A DNA stretch of 64,000 nucleotides, taken from the NCBI GenBank assembly GCA_028554795.2, contig CM068839.1:39151006-39215005 (forward strand), given 5' to 3'. A program made the position numbers and the translations under genes. Under the pieces are notes generated by a model that searched no databases, was not told the origin of the DNA, and saw only the letters and a program-made list of their open reading frames with translations. Positions 33,870 through 47,469 of this stretch are shown here, piece by piece; within the stretch, counting starts at the first letter, position 1; each line of letters begins with the position of its first letter. Source of the DNA: Sinohyriopsis cumingii. Taxonomy: Eukaryota > Mollusca > Bivalvia > Unionida > Unionidae.

Positions 33870-34839
33870 TAGATTAAAGGGAGGGCTCATTATTCTTATT
33901 TTTCTGCATCAAGAGTAAAATACTGTCCTAAAGGACAGTAGTTAAATTTAGAACCAAAAATGAGTGAATATACAGTGAAACTAATTTCCATTTAAAGTTA
34001 GACACCGACCAATGAGCTGTAATAATACATTCAGTTGTCTTGAAGGTTTTCTTCGTATTTCACTTATACGCTCATCAGATTTCATAAGGAAATCTATGTC
34101 AACTCCAAGCAGTCAATCAATGTTGTCAATCTGATTTCCCCCCATGGAGAAACAAGTGTAACTCCCATGCATCATTTGGCAGATGGCACGGAACATGTCT
34201 GTATTGGCTTTTCTTCCACACTGGACCTGCAAGTTGACAATGGCTTCACTCTAAAACTGCAGCACATCCTTATATAACTCCTGGAGTATTATCTTCTGCA
34301 TGGTTGTAAAGTGTTGTCTTTTTGACAAAGTAAAATGTATATTTTATGATGATATTAAATAGCTGAGACCCAAGAGCAGAACCTCTGTGAACCCCCTATA
34401 TGATGTCTAACCAGTCACTGAATGGTAGTGTTACATATTGTTTTCATTGTGACAGGTACAGTAGTTTGAAATTAGATTACAGATTGTATTGCCTATTCCA
34501 TAAACTCCAATTCTTTAAAATTAAAATCTCATGGGACAGGCATTTACATGCCATGGATAGCACCATTAAGACTGCTGCCACACATTTGTTTTCATCAAGA
34601 CTGGATGCCAATCCTCACGGAGACAAAGCAGTGTGACATCCATATCCTGGTTGAAAACAGATAAGGATGGATTGATAACTTTTGAGATGGAGATTCTTTT
34701 ATCAACATTTTCAAACAAAGAATGCTTACAGGTCTATAATTTTCAGTACACAAAGGAATAAAGAATGGATATTTTTCTGATCTTCTGTTACATTAACTAA
34801 TCTTTCAATGTATTATCCGCCACATGGACAGATTCATTT

Positions 34840-34915
<76 letters not shown>

Positions 34916-36450
34916 AATATAGTTTCCATAAGATGGTTAGGAAAAGCATCTTGTAAGAAAGTAGGATTAATAAGTTTGGATAGGAGTCCAGACAAAGTAA
35001 GTTCACCATAGTCTACAAGTTTTACAGGAATATTGTATACTCCATTGACTTTATAGAATTTACACTCACTCATTGATTCTAGAACATAATTAATGAGAAT
35101 TCATGAATATCTCACTTGTTTACTTTAATAGCATCAAAGCATGGATGGGTCACATTAGAATCCTGATTCCACTCTATGCCTTTCGCTACATAAAAAAATA
35201 ATTGAAAATTGAGCATACATTATTTTGGTCAGATATGATTTTGCTTCATTTAATTAGAATCGATGCGTGATCAAGAGCTTTTCTTTGGACAGAAAAAGTT
35301 AAACAGCTGAAGACTAGTCTTTTGACTTCATCCAGAAATGGCATCAATAAAATAAATGTAACTTTAATATTACTCCTCATTAGTTTTGTTACTTTGTTCC
35401 ACTGATTTTATCAATCATCTTCCCAGTTGGTTATTTATACATTTTATAAAACAATTGAACATTCTCTTCTTAAAAATAGCTTGCAATATGAGCTAATCTT
35501 GTATGGGGAAGGATCTTTCTTAGGAAAATTTTGCTTAGCTTGAGCATGTTCCTCACTGATTCAAAGACAAGCAGCTAGTGTGTATGTGTTATGTACATCA
35601 TCAAAATTCACATGAAACAGAGCCCTACTTTTATCATAAACAATATGCTTATTAATCAAAGCTCTCTTATGAATGTAATTTGCTATTTTTGTTAGGGTTC
35701 ACTTCCTCCCCAAATAAAGTACAAACTGAACTAAACTATTCATTCAAACAACAGTTAAAATTAACTGTTTTAAAAATAGTTTGGGACTTTTGGTAAGTAT
35801 AACATCATTAAAAGTTGATTTTTGGTCTTTAACAAGATTACTTAGATGAAACATATCACTAAAAGTGTTTGAAAGATTTAACATTTTTTAATATTAGGCA
35901 GATCATAATTATGGTCACCTATTGCTACTATTTGGTCACAATTCAAGAGAGATTTGTCTAAGGCTTCACATGGGTTCCCATTAAAAATGGGGTCGGACAA
36001 AGATGGTGCTCTATTTAGACCAAAATTCCCCATTTGCTAATCATCATTATTCAGTTCAATACAAATATTCTGAATGTGTTTGCATTCCATTTCTGACCTT
36101 GACCTGACAGAAAGATCTGATTAAATGAACAATGCCAGTCCTCATCCCAAATGTTCTATCCTTAGATAGCCTAGAGCAAGGGAATGTAAACAGATAATAC
36201 CTGAAGCACAAGTGGAGTTTAGTATCAGTTCTGCAACATGTCAACAATTCAATCAGCAAAAGAGAGAAAATAATTCTCCATATTTTTATATGAGACTACT
36301 TATATTCAATACCTATGGTAATTATAAGTCATTTCCAATTTGCAACTTTAGAGCTTCTGAGCCTGGTGAGGAGAAAATTCATGCTTGTACTGAAAACTTT
36401 AGTTTTCTTGATCATCACTTCCAGCTGGTGGAATGAAAAAGAAAAAAGTA
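33870..36450 (-). mobile_element. Long decayed LINE: endonuclease to RT, split by (TA)n
   Basis: Read right to left: an endonuclease-like part with NRAPSLSDPIFNG and VAIGDHNYDL near 35,920-36,030; an RT start with IPVKLVDYGELTLSGLLSKL near 34,990; a (TA)n tract (34,844-34,910); ENYRPVSIL near 34,740; a GVPQGS-type block changed to GVHRGSALGSQLFNII near 34,380; a YADDT-type site changed to HAEDNT; and KLLGVDIDF near 34,110. Gene order and direction fit a single LINE of about 2.6 kb. Catalytic-motif changes and many stops mean it is dead. Confidence 0.65.
34844..34910. repeat. (TA)n microsatellite
   Basis: About 33 TA dinucleotides, lying inside the LINE between two RT blocks. Confidence 0.95.
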
Positions 36451-38689
36451 TCTTGGCTTTGCTCGAATGAAAAATAGCAACACAAAAAGCTAATTTTAAT
36501 GCTTTAGTCTACCATGTCTGGTCCTTTTATTTCAATTATTTTTAAGCCTCCTTCCATTTGCATGGACATGATGGCATGCAAACATGATAGATATACAAAA
36601 TATTCTATTAAATGAAATACAAGAAAAGTAATGTAGGCAAAAGTTTATTGAAATACTGATTCCACATACACAGATGAATTAAGTAAATCAAAATGACAAT
36701 GTGAAAAATGAAAAAATGAGAATGACAATAGGCCTTAATAATGAAAAAAAGTTACTTATTATAATTTTTAGAACTCTTTCACGTAAATCCACACATTTCC
36801 ACCTTGACTCATTCAAATATACGAAATAATTATAATCTTCCACACAATACAAATATAGCTTTGAACACATCTGGCATATAAAAGTTCTATACAAGATTAT
36901 TTTCAGTTAGCATATCACAGCTATTTTAAAAATTAAGTCAGAGCTTAAAGATGATAAATCTAGTTACTAACACAAAATCTGGAAAACAAGTGGTTCTTAT
37001 AAAAGGATAAACATGCATAAAAAATAATGGTGTAGGAATAAATGACTCAATAAATGGTCCACTCTCTTTCCATCAAAAATATGCTAATCTTGATATTATT
37101 TTAATCAAAATGCCATGAAACAGATTATTTTCTTCCGTTAGACAAAGTGAGGCACCACAAATCATGTAAAAAAAACAAACAATGCAGACAAAATTAAATA
37201 TAAAAAGCTCATATTCTGTGAGTATTGGAAACAATGTTTATAGAGAACTTTCATGGTTCCCGAGTTATCTCAACCTCTAGTGAAAATGGACAAATTCAGA
37301 AGAAAACCAACGTACCACCAGTACTTATAGGCCTAATTTTGCTTCCTGAGAGCACTACTTTAATGAATCCAGATGTGGGGAGTGGAACCATTGTGCAGGT
37401 TTTAAATACAATTCCATTATTTTCAATCATCAATCGGCAACTGCTGATACAATGTCTACCAGTGTCTTGTGCATAACACTAAAATTATTTTATCCACAAG
37501 TATTAACACCCCTAATCGCAATAGATTTGGTCTAAAAGATAAATAACAGTTCAAATAGAATTAACCATTACCAATAAGATTATGAAGAGTATCAACATAC
37601 AAAAGATATGAGCAATACTAATTTTAAATTTCATCTTTCAGTATTGTTAGTGACAAACATTTTGCACATTTGTTAAATGTAAATAGCAACTTCTACTTTT
37701 CCCAGTATTAGTGAATCAATATTAAATTCAACATCCTGATTCAAACAGCAAAGTAAATTTGCTAGATGATAAATACCAAAGCTATAATAATCTGGGTAAG
37801 ATCTTATCACTTGTATTAGAACATGCAATTCATGTCTCCCACAGTTTGGAAACCACAGTGGATGAGAATTTGCCAACATACCAAATTTGAATGAAATCAT
37901 GTGTTTTAAAAAATGGAATTAGGCAAGGAAATTAAACTGTGTGTATGAAGAAAACTGAGGCCAGAGCTCTACCAAAAAGACTTAAAACCTGAACTCTTCT
38001 GAAAAGTCCAATAAAAGTTATCTTGTGGAAACAAGGGTTGGAGTCTTCAGTGTTCAGGCTGTAGTGTTGCTAAAAGATAATTTTAAAAACTGACAAGTAA
38101 ACAGTGAGGTATCAACTGAAGTTGGGCACCCAATTTGGTTTAAATCTAGTGATAATAAATAGTCATTATGTTGAGTAACATAAAACCCACTTGATACTGG
38201 CAATCAGAGGTCATAACTCTACCAAAATGATGACTGCACACTGAATATGGCTGAAATTCAATAATGATCACAAAAGAGTTGGTGTGTAGAAACAAAAGGG
38301 GAGTTAATCCAAAAATTTGGGTCAATAACTTTGCAAAAACATTGATAACTAGTAACCTCATTTGAGATGTTGTCATTCTGAAACTGTAGATCAAATTAAG
38401 CTGAAATCCATGAAGAAGAGCCCAATATTGTGTAGAAATAAAGGATTGATTTACATAATTTGGGGTAAAAAATTATGACAAAGAACACTTAAAACTGAAC
38501 TCATCTAAAATAGGCAGTACATAAAATCTTGTTCGAAATTCAAATAATAATAATATAAATGTGCACACAAAAAATTATATGCATAATTTAGACATTTTTA
38601 ACTCAGCCAAATAATGCTTGAAATCTAATAATAATTAAAAAAGTAACTGTGCCAAACAAAAGTTGGACAGTTTCAGACATAATTTAGTA

Positions 38690-38930
38690 AACTGATGTTC
38701 TGGTATGAAGATCATAAATCACATCAGCAGCTTTCTGGGTTGAAAGCACTGGTAAATAGTATTATCTACTATCATTATATATTTTTTAAAGAAATTTATA
38801 TATTTTTAATAATACCAGAACCAAAAAAAGTACTATTAATCCAAACAGACCTTGATGTCTTTAAGCTAGCCGGTTTTAGGAGGGTGTTTTATCTCTACTT
38901 TCATTGATACATGTCTGTTCCACTTTTGTT
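38690..38930. repeat. Direct duplicate, first copy
   Basis: Shares ATCACATCAGCAGCTTTC, GAAAGCACTGGTAAATAGTA, TACTATCATTA, then GTTTTAGGAGGGTG and ATGTCTGTTCC with about 39,590-39,830. The copies have diverged by substitutions and small indels. Origin unknown; they are possibly two copies of a short transposon. Confidence 0.75.
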
Positions 38931-39589
38931 TCTGCACAATTACTATTTTATGTATTATTGGATTTTTATTTATAAAAGAATCTTCTGTGCAGCTTTATTG
39001 ACAAGGCCTCAAATGACTGTGATTTTTAGCATACTACATCATTTTATGGAGTGACAGCTGCCAATTGTCCACATCGCTCTCTATGATTCTGCATAATAAA
39101 ATGTATTTAGTGTTTTTGAATTTGAATAAATCTGCTTTGAAGTTTAATTCTGATAATGTATTGCCTACAAGAGATGGCTAGGAGTAATCTAATGTATCAA
39201 CCAAGCATGGCAAGGCAGGCAGTTTTAAAGCTAATGTATTGCCCTGTAAGAGGTGGTAGGCATTGCCCAGAAAGACACAGTAGTTAGTACATCTTCTACT
39301 GTATCACCAATTTAGACACAGCAGGCAGTTTTACAGCCAGTGTATTGCTCTACAAGTGGTGTCTGGCAGTTTTACTTACAATGTTAGTTATTGCCCAGAA
39401 AGCCATGACATGCAGTACATCTACCAAGTTTGACACGAGTGCTGCTGGTTTTACCTCAAATGTATTACCTTGCAAGTGATGGCAGGCAGTAGATCCTGAA
39501 TGTATCACAAGTAAGACATAGCAGGCTTTATTACATCCATTCTACTGCTTGGCAAGAAAGTGCATATTGATGGAAGGAAAGATAATTTA

Positions 39590-39830
39590 GTAAACTCATA
39601 TTCTGGTATTAACTCCACAAATCACATCAGCAGCTTTCAGAATTGAAAGCACTGGTAAATAGTATTACATACTATCATTAGGTATTTTTTTTAAAAATAA
39701 TACCCAAGAATACTTACAACAATACCAGAATAAAATAAAGTACTATTTATACTAATTGATGTAGTATTGTTGCTAGCCTGTTTTAGGAGGGTGCTTTATC
39801 TTTTCCTTCCATTATTATGTCTGTTCCTAC
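39590..39830. repeat. Direct duplicate, second copy
   Basis: Second member of the pair, about 900 bp downstream in the same orientation. Between them lies a looser set of repeated phrases (GCAGGCAGTTTTA, TGTATTGC) suggesting older repeats. Confidence 0.75.
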
Positions 39831-41209
39831 CTTTATTTCTACAAAATTACTCTCTTCACTATTATTGGATTTCAACAAAATCTGATGTACAGTTCTCTTT
39901 TGGTATGACCTCAAATGTTAGTAATTTTCAGCATTCTACATTGTCATTTTATTGAGTTATGGCCTGCAAATCATCTAAATCACCCACTGTAACTCTGCAC
40001 AATGGCTCTATTTAGTAATATCGGTTTCAACAATTGACTGTCCATAGAACTGCATTACAACATGATACTGGATCACCTCTCATTCCTACATACATTAATA
40101 CTCAACCTCTGAGCAGCTTTGTACTCAGCTCCCTCAACACAAGCACAACACAATTCATTTTAAAATTTCAGCCACCTGACCTTTAAAAAAAAATTCTTCA
40201 TCCTGATAATATTTCAGAAAGATTTCTCTAATGTATATGTTCCATCCTCATAAAGCACAGTATTTGCATAATTGATGACTGAAATTAAAAACTTCGTTGC
40301 ATAATTATAAAAAAAATATGATAACATATTTATCAAACGACAAACCATAAACAAAAAAATACACAAAGAATTATGATGCTGAAACATGTCAAAGATCTGT
40401 TTTTAAAAAGGATGTATTTTCATTTTTCTGGGAAAACATACTCATTGGTGTTACAGATAAGAAATTAATGTTGGTATATTTTAGAAACAAATGTGTGCCA
40501 GTTGTTTGGATGGGAAGGTACTTGGTAAGGAGACACCTGACTTAGAAATAAGTGATTTTTTAAAATTATTATATATTTGTGAGAAATTGACAGACAAGAA
40601 GGGAAAATTAAGTTCTTCCCATACACATTTGTATGTTTCTGTACTAAAATCAATAAATGTTTGACCGACTGAAAATTTCATACCTAAAGAAACATGCATT
40701 TGAGACATTAAAGTTTTATAAATTTTTATACAAGTTATGATTAAAGCATGAACTATCCACTGAGCTCTTTTTCAAGAATAATGAAAAATACCTCCACAGC
40801 TGAATGAAATTAGAATACATTCAATTCATTGGAATCAAAAGCGTAATTGGTCCCAAACACAGCTACTGACATAGCTTTAAAAAATCCAAAGTTATCTATA
40901 TTTAAATTTGTTTGATGTTATAATTCTTTGCAAAAACATGGAATCTGTCAAAACCACTGTGAAACCCAATGAGTCAAAATCTGATCCCAAATGATAAATA
41001 GCCATTTTCTTGAAACTTTCTGAATGTTTAAAGAAAAAAAAGTTGTAAAATATTTAAAAATTGTTCATGAAAAAAATACATCTGCAAGAAATGTTTTAAA
41101 AATACATTTTTAACTAAAGAGGCCACAATGAACATTATAGATACATTTTTATAAAAACAATTGCACACACATAGACAATAAAACTGCAAGAAATGTATTT
41201 ATACAAATT

Positions 41210-41957
41210 TCAATCATGAAAGCCAGGAACATTAGGAGCTCTGAGTTTATATCTCCTTCTAAGATGTGATGCAGATGAGGCTGAGGTGACTGGTGTTGAG
41301 GGTGGATGTGGCTGATGAATCTTAGGTGATGGAGTGGGAGGAGGATGTGGATAATGGATATATGGCTCCTCCTCATCTGGTGTCATGGTGTGATCATCAA
41401 TACCCCAGGCACCAACTTCAACTTCGTGTATGACATTTCTCTCAGACCAAGCCTGGCGAGGCAGTGGTGGTGCTTTTGGGACTGGGTAGGAATGAGGTAT
41501 GTTTCCTCTTAACAAGACATCATGCAGAACAGGACTTGGTGATCTCCCATTAATTGGAGCCAATATTTCTTTTAAATTTTTCTTCAGTGGAGGCTTAGGT
41601 AGGCTAGCAGGCTGAAAAAGTACATCATAAGCTTTACCCAGTTTCCTACCCTGTATTGGATCAAATGGTCTGTTTATGCTTGGTATGGTTGTAGGAATTC
41701 TGGCACTCTCCTTTGCAAGGTCATGGCTGATATCTGAAATTGGAGTTTTACTCAAGCTGATGGACTTTCCCTTGATTCTGCCAAGATCTGATATTGTTGT
41801 AGCTTGCATGGGGGTCTGAAGGGGTGGTCCTCTAACAACAGGGAGGCTGTTCCCTCTTCTTGGGAAAGGGTTTGGGGCAAGCAGGTCAGGTTTGGGAAGA
41901 GGGGGAGGCAGATTGGTTCTCCAGAGTTCCCTCCCATCTTGGCCCTCATCTGTTTCT
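41210..41957 (-). CDS. Unknown gene, exon 9 (proline-rich C terminus)
   Basis: Acceptor GTGCTAATTTCAG, phase 2 entry; 748 nt to TGA at 41210-41212. It encodes about 248 residues with Pro-rich tracts (LPPPLPKPDLLAPNPFP, HYPHPPPTPSPK) that could bind SH3 or WW domains, a central GRKLGKAYDVLF segment, and the end KLRAPNVPGFHD. The frame joins correctly to exon 8 through a split Arg codon. Confidence 0.82.
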
Positions 41958-42219
41958 CTGAAATTAGCACAATATATGGTGATGATATTAAAAGTATTTG
42001 ACAGCAGCTTGGGTTACTTGGTGGCTGGGTCTATTTCTACTACCAGCTCTGGCATATATCTAGTGATTTTTAAATCAAAGTAACATACTTGTATCATATA
42101 TGTCTTATCTACTACTGCTACCATAAAAATTCATCTTATATGAGTAGATGGACAAGTCAAAGCACTGTTGATTAAACTTCTGGGGTCAAAGTTTACAATA
42201 GTTTGAGTTTTCCATGGTC

Positions 42220-42335
42220 ACAGACATGAGAATATGTTACAATGTGTTAGCAGACATGAGAAAGTGTTACAATGTGTTAGCTGATATGAGTATGTGTTAC
42301 AATGTGTTAGCAGATATCAGAATGTGTTACAGTGT
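42220..42335. repeat. 30-bp minisatellite, four copies
   Basis: The core is GTTACAATGTGTTAGCAGAC plus ATGAGAAAGT, period 30 bp, in the last intron of the minus-strand gene. Confidence 0.85.
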
Positions 42336-43050
42336 CATAGACTAGAGTCATCTGAGTGATGATGAGTATCTGAGTGATTGACATTTGAGTTATTACACGT
42401 TTACATTATATAAACTAATAAAAGTATAAATGAAGGACCATTCCTAATAGTTAAGTACAAATATATTCATTTTAAAGACTTCTTTTCATCGTGAGTAGTA
42501 TCATGCTTTTATTTAATCATTCAAAAGGAAATGTATCCAGATATTGACATATGTAAAAGACAAATGGATCTGTAAACAGGTAGCATTCAAGATGATAGTG
42601 AAATTATATCAAGAGCAAGTGTTTCTTATATCTCTGAGTTTAACATAATGCATTCTTAAATAGTCGTCAAATGAATGTCGTGTTACATGGACAGCCTCCT
42701 CTAATGTTGCACATTCTCTGTGTTTGATTTTGTTGATATTACAGCGTTGGAGATTTGAAATGTGACATCCAGGATAAACATGTAACAGCTGCTATTGAAA
42801 CCCTAATAAATATTTATATATTACACATTTCTAGTCTATAATATTTGTAAACATTTATTTAAAAAAAACTTTGAATAAACTTAAAGAAGAAATATCATGC
42901 AATAAAAAAAATATTAGGTTAAATAGATTCATCAATTAAACATTCAGCTCTAAAAGACAGAAGGACTATAATAAGGTTTAAATATTGGGGCAAAACTTGT
43001 TAAAAATAAATTATGAACTGCATGCTGTCTGATTATACCCCAATATATAC

Positions 43051-43372
43051 CTCTGTTGTGCATCTTCTTTCAAAGTAGTGGATCCCTTATACATTCCCAG
43101 CTGGTCATCCTGATCATTATCCAATGGCAGAGTTGTATTCCTAACAGGCACTGTGCCATCATATGGTTCTCTGGATTTTGGAGAGCTGGGATACTGCACA
43201 GAACTTGCTGCCTGAATGGAACCTGATTGACCAGTGGTCATCTCAGAATCTCCTAGTTCCTTGGGCCAAATCGGGTCACTGTGACCCGATGGGATAGTAA
43301 CATTATCATCATCCTGACCAACAGCAGCACTTCTTATATGGAGGTTTTCATCCCCAGGATATTTGCTGGAAC
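43051..43372 (-). CDS. Unknown gene, exon 8
   Basis: Acceptor TATTCTAATCAG, donor CAGAG|GTATAT; 322 nt, phase 1 to phase 2. It encodes about 107 residues rich in Ser, Asp, Gln and Pro (SSVQYPSSPKSREPYDGTVP). It is probably disordered. Confidence 0.74.
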
Positions 43373-44380
43373 CTGATTAGAATAAACAAACATGAATTTT
43401 ATTTTAACTCTAGTGCAGTCAAATATCAAGAAATATAAAAATTACTATTTCAAAACACAGACTGAAGACTTACTATTTTCTTAATTTCTTTGTAACGTTT
43501 TATTTTTTATTGTTTATTCTTTATTTTCTTGTCATGTTATTCTTTATTTATTCTTTGCATTTTTAAAGCACATATTTATTTTCTGTTCATGTATATGCAT
43601 ATTGTACTTGGTTCTTTATCTCTTTTTGATTTAAAACTTGCACTGTTCAAGTCTAGTGTGCTGCACAGTGCATACACAGCAGAAGTAGAAGAATGATTAT
43701 TCTTGGGTGAAAGGGTATGTGGCCTGGACCTATTGTATTTGGAAAACTAGAAATGTATCCATATTTAACAAATGTCTCTCTAATAAAATGGAACTAAATA
43801 GAAAAATTCTAATTCTAGAACTGTCAAAACTCCATTACAAATTCTGTCAGAAAAAAATGACAATCAAACTTGCCCTTGGTCTTTCAAACATAACGCATCA
43901 TGTCCAAATTGTGCTTCTGTTCATGCAGTATGTTAAAAGTTACAGAGTGCAAACAAAATTCATGATGAAAAGAAACGGGTAATATTTTATATCAACTCCA
44001 TAAACACATCATGGGCATACCAAACTGATTACTTGGGAATAAACTTCTCAGGACTGAAATGTTGTAGCTGGGAATTCTGCATAATCCTATCCACTACTAC
44101 ATAGGAAATTTGGTAGGGTATCTTTTTAAAATTTAAATAATGAATCAGTTAATGTGTTATATATTTTGTGATGGCCTACAGACTATTACAGTTATTTTGC
44201 AATCACTTTCATCTCAATATAACTTCAACTTCATAATTAGGTAATTTAATTAGCTGCCAATTATAATGTAGATAATCCTAATGAATTGTGCTACACTTCA
44301 AGGATTTTGGCCAGGTTTTAGCCACAGTATGGGGCCAATAGCTATGGAACTCATAGTACCATAAGGTCAATAATTTTTAC
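43373..44380 (-). other. Intron, unique sequence
   Basis: A T-rich stretch near 43,480-43,580. The + strand open frame at 43,707-43,982 shows no recognisable domain and no splice context, so I leave it as chance. Confidence 0.5.
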
Positions 44381-44621
44381 CTTTGTGACCAGATGATGTG
44401 TTATAGTCAGCCTTCTCTTCCTCCTCCTTCTGCTCCTCCTCCTCATACTCATAGCCTTTTTGATCATCCTTATCTTCATGAAAAACCATGTCCAGTTTGT
44501 TTTTGTGCAGACCTTTATCTTTATTCACAGGCTCCAATGCCTTGCTGACAACACTCTGAGCTTGCTTCCAGCCATTCTGATTCAACAGGCTGACAAATTT
44601 TTGTGTGATTTCTAAAATGGC
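44381..44621 (-). CDS. Unknown gene, exon 7 (helix and acidic run)
   Basis: Acceptor TTACTTTCAG, donor CAAAG|GTAAAA; 241 nt, phase 0 to phase 1. It opens with a probable amphipathic helix, AILEITQKFVSLLNQNGWKQ, and ends with the acidic run YEYEEEEQKEEEEK. The helix is the most domain-like part of the protein outside exon 4. Confidence 0.75.
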
Positions 44622-45012
44622 CTGAAAGTAACAAGAGCACTGTTAATTGTTCAACTGATAGGTACAGGTCCCTCACTATGAAGACCTTCAGTGTATCATT
44701 GTCTTCTTTATCACCACCCTCAGTATATCACTGAAGTATATGTAGATATGTCCATGGACCTTATAGATCAATAAAAGTTTAGGACGGCTATTTAATTTAC
44801 ATCACTTCAATGTAGTTCTATGCTGATGGTAACTGATCATACTATGATTTCACATCATTAAAAGCCTGTTTAATTTTGATGAATTATTGTGGTATATTTT
44901 TATTACCATTATATGCACTGTCATGACACAATCTTTACGTAACAAAATACAGTCTTTATCACTTATTAAAACCATTTGTCTAAACTGCTGTTTTACTTGA
45001 TACTTTGCCATC

Positions 45013-45015
<3 letters not shown>

Positions 45016-45085
<70 letters not shown>
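45016..45085. repeat. (TA)n microsatellite
   Basis: About 35 TA dinucleotides in the intron immediately after exon 6 of the minus-strand gene. Confidence 0.95.
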
Positions 45086-45089
<4 letters not shown>

Positions 45090-45114
45090 GAATTCCTGCT
45101 AATTACTGCTCTAC

Positions 45115-45287
45115 CTGATAGTGTATGTCCTGCTTGCTGGTGGCAATATCAACTGGCTTAAGCACTGGTGCTGTACCAGCAAGGTGGCTGAGAGTCTCTG
45201 TGTGGGTTGTATCAAATGGAAGGTTTTCAACAGGCTGACTTTCATTCGTAGAGATGTTGCTGTTCATCATAAAGTCATCCTGCCCAT
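45115..45287 (-). CDS. Unknown gene, exon 6
   Basis: Acceptor AATCAAACAG, donor TATCAG|GTAGAG; 173 nt, phase 1 to phase 0. It encodes 58 residues including DGQDDFMMNSNISTNESQ and GTAPVLKPVD. No domain is recognised. A 70-bp (TA)n tract starts about 30 bp downstream of its donor. Confidence 0.72.
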
Positions 45288-46292
45288 CTGTTTGATTTAC
45301 AAAATATAAAATATTTCAAATGAAATGATCCTTTTTATGTTTTAAATCTATATACTTTTCCTTGAAAAAAACGCCAAGGTCAGTGAGTGGTTTGTTAATA
45401 AAATGTATATCCTAAAAATCATATTTATGACAAAGTGTCATTACTGACTGACCATATTGTATCATACTTTTGCATATGGATTGTTTGCTTGCCTCTTCCC
45501 TTGAACTTATCACCCCATACCGTAAACTACAAATCAGCTTTTCTTCAACATCAAATTTTTAAGTCTGGTTAAAGCTTTTCATGTACATGTTTTGTAATAA
45601 AAATCACTTAAACTAACATGTCACATGGATTCTTATTTGGCTTTACTTTAATAAAGCTCTAGTGTCCTATGTAAATATGGTAAAGCCTGTCTTCAGAAGT
45701 CACCTCTGCAGTGGAAAGAAGTGGCCACAAAAACAGATGATTGCTTAACACAGGATCATTTTTGCAACAACTGGCATATGGGTTTTTGCAATCTGAATAT
45801 AATCAAGAGCCAAGTAAAATTAGTAGATTTGACAGGTACTAGTAAAGAATCACTCTCTGGTGACCTTTGTAATTCCAGGTCTACTTATTTTTAGTAACCT
45901 ATCAGATAAGGATTTCATCTTGAATTAGGGAGTCATCATTAGAAATGTCATGTTCTAAATGGCATTTTCTACATTTTAAAATATTTAAAGTCTAAGCTAA
46001 ATTTTGAATGAATGGTCAGCAAAGCATAATGATGTATTTGTGTCTTTCTAATCTCTGTTGGAGATCTCAATTTTGATCAGACTGTGGTTCCTGTGGATGT
46101 TATTTTGTAAGACAGGTGACTGCTTCACAAAGGTTACCTTCAAGGCAAGTTGACTGTAAAACATTATGATAGTGGTAAAATGTAGATTTAAGTAACAATA
46201 CACAGGTAGATATCCAGTTTACTAAAAGGTGTTGAAATCAAAACTTTGATCATGAAGTTTAATTTTAAATGTATATGTGATATGAGTCTCAC

Positions 46293-46320
46293 CTGGAAAT
46301 TTCCTCCATGTTCGGTTTTC
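46293..46320 (-). CDS. Unknown gene, exon 5 (28-nt exon)
   Basis: Acceptor TTTTTTCACAG, donor CCAG|GTGAGA; phase 0 to phase 1. It encodes ENRTWRKFP plus one base. Its reality rests on strong splice sites and on being exactly the length needed to move phase 0 to phase 1 between exons 4 and 6. Confidence 0.65.
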
Positions 46321-47469
46321 CTGTGAAAAAAGAATTTTTTGTTCAATAAATATGAGCTAAGAAACAGTTTTATAATGTCAACACAAATTATGCAAAACAT
46401 AACAGTATCTTAACTTGAACATTTATTCTTAAAGCGTGAATCTATAACTCATTAAACTGAGAGATGTAATTTTGCATCAAGAGGTAATACCCTCTCTCCA
46501 TGGCTTGCAACGTCAAGAAGGTTCACAATAGACTCACGCAGATGCTATTAGAGATGAAAAGGAGGATGTAGTTTCACAATGATGTCAAGTAACACAGACA
46601 TTCTCCACACTAAAAAATATATCTGAAGAAAGAAAATGTAGTTTTGAGGCCCAATTTTCTTACCAAAAGAAATCTGCAGGTGCAAGAATGGTTTCTGTCT
46701 GGATTTCAGACTTCCACCCATAATATTTAAAGCAGACCTGATCAAACTGCGCATGGGCAGATGAACCTTAGTGAAAAAATTAGGTAACTTTGAGATTGGG
46801 CTAAAATGAGGCAAGCATGAAATATATAATGGATCCAATAAAAAATGAAAGTTCAATTTTCACCCATCTAGCTCACGTATAGGCTTGAAAGCCAATCCTA
46901 AACAATCTCTATTACATATCTTGGCAAATGTCAACAGGAAAATCCCTATAAATCAGACATACATGGATTCCACTGGAAATAACAAGAAAAACTGTCTTAT
47001 ACCTCCGTTTTAAGTGGAAATGAGAAAAAGCTCACGGTTTCAGCACTTCAAATGTAAAACTGTCTACATGAGCATAAAAGTTGTACTCATTTTCAAAACT
47101 TCAAATCTGATCACATTAAGTGTGCCTTCATATTGTTACAGCATGCAGGAGAGCGCACTGAGCCTGTTCCACATCCCTGAGCTTTGCATTCACTGTTTAG
47201 AACACAACAAACCTTCATAAGCATATGATCTTTATAACCTTTGTTGCCAAAACTCAATATATAATATATGTGCTCTGGGTTAGTTATTTTAGAACATCAA
47301 GCAACAGCCTTAATATAAATTATGCTGAGAGAAGAAAGATTCTTTTTTGCTAATGAAAATAAAAATACACAGTTCTGACTGAAACAATGCTTATAATGCA
47401 TTTTAAATAATAACAGGTCTTGTGATATGTTTATACAGGCAGAACAGAAAATACAAATATTAAATTAAC
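46321..47469 (-). other. Intron, unique sequence
   Basis: No repeats or exons are recognised. An open frame of 102 codons at 46,548-46,856 on the same strand lacks the required phase and good splice sites. Confidence 0.5.

Larger units (their letters stand above)
36451..41209. other. Intergenic DNA between convergent genes
   Basis: AT-rich sequence without a recognisable gene. It presumably includes the 3' UTR of the minus-strand gene ending at 41,210. I found no convincing minus-strand AATAAA within the nearest 100 bp. The only clear structure is the pair of direct repeats at about 38.7 and 39.6 kb. Confidence 0.5.

Noticed and set aside
34808-35073. Frames containing IYIYIYIY runs (also at 29.4, 45.0 and 50.6 kb)
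   Set aside because: They are translations of (TA)n microsatellites.
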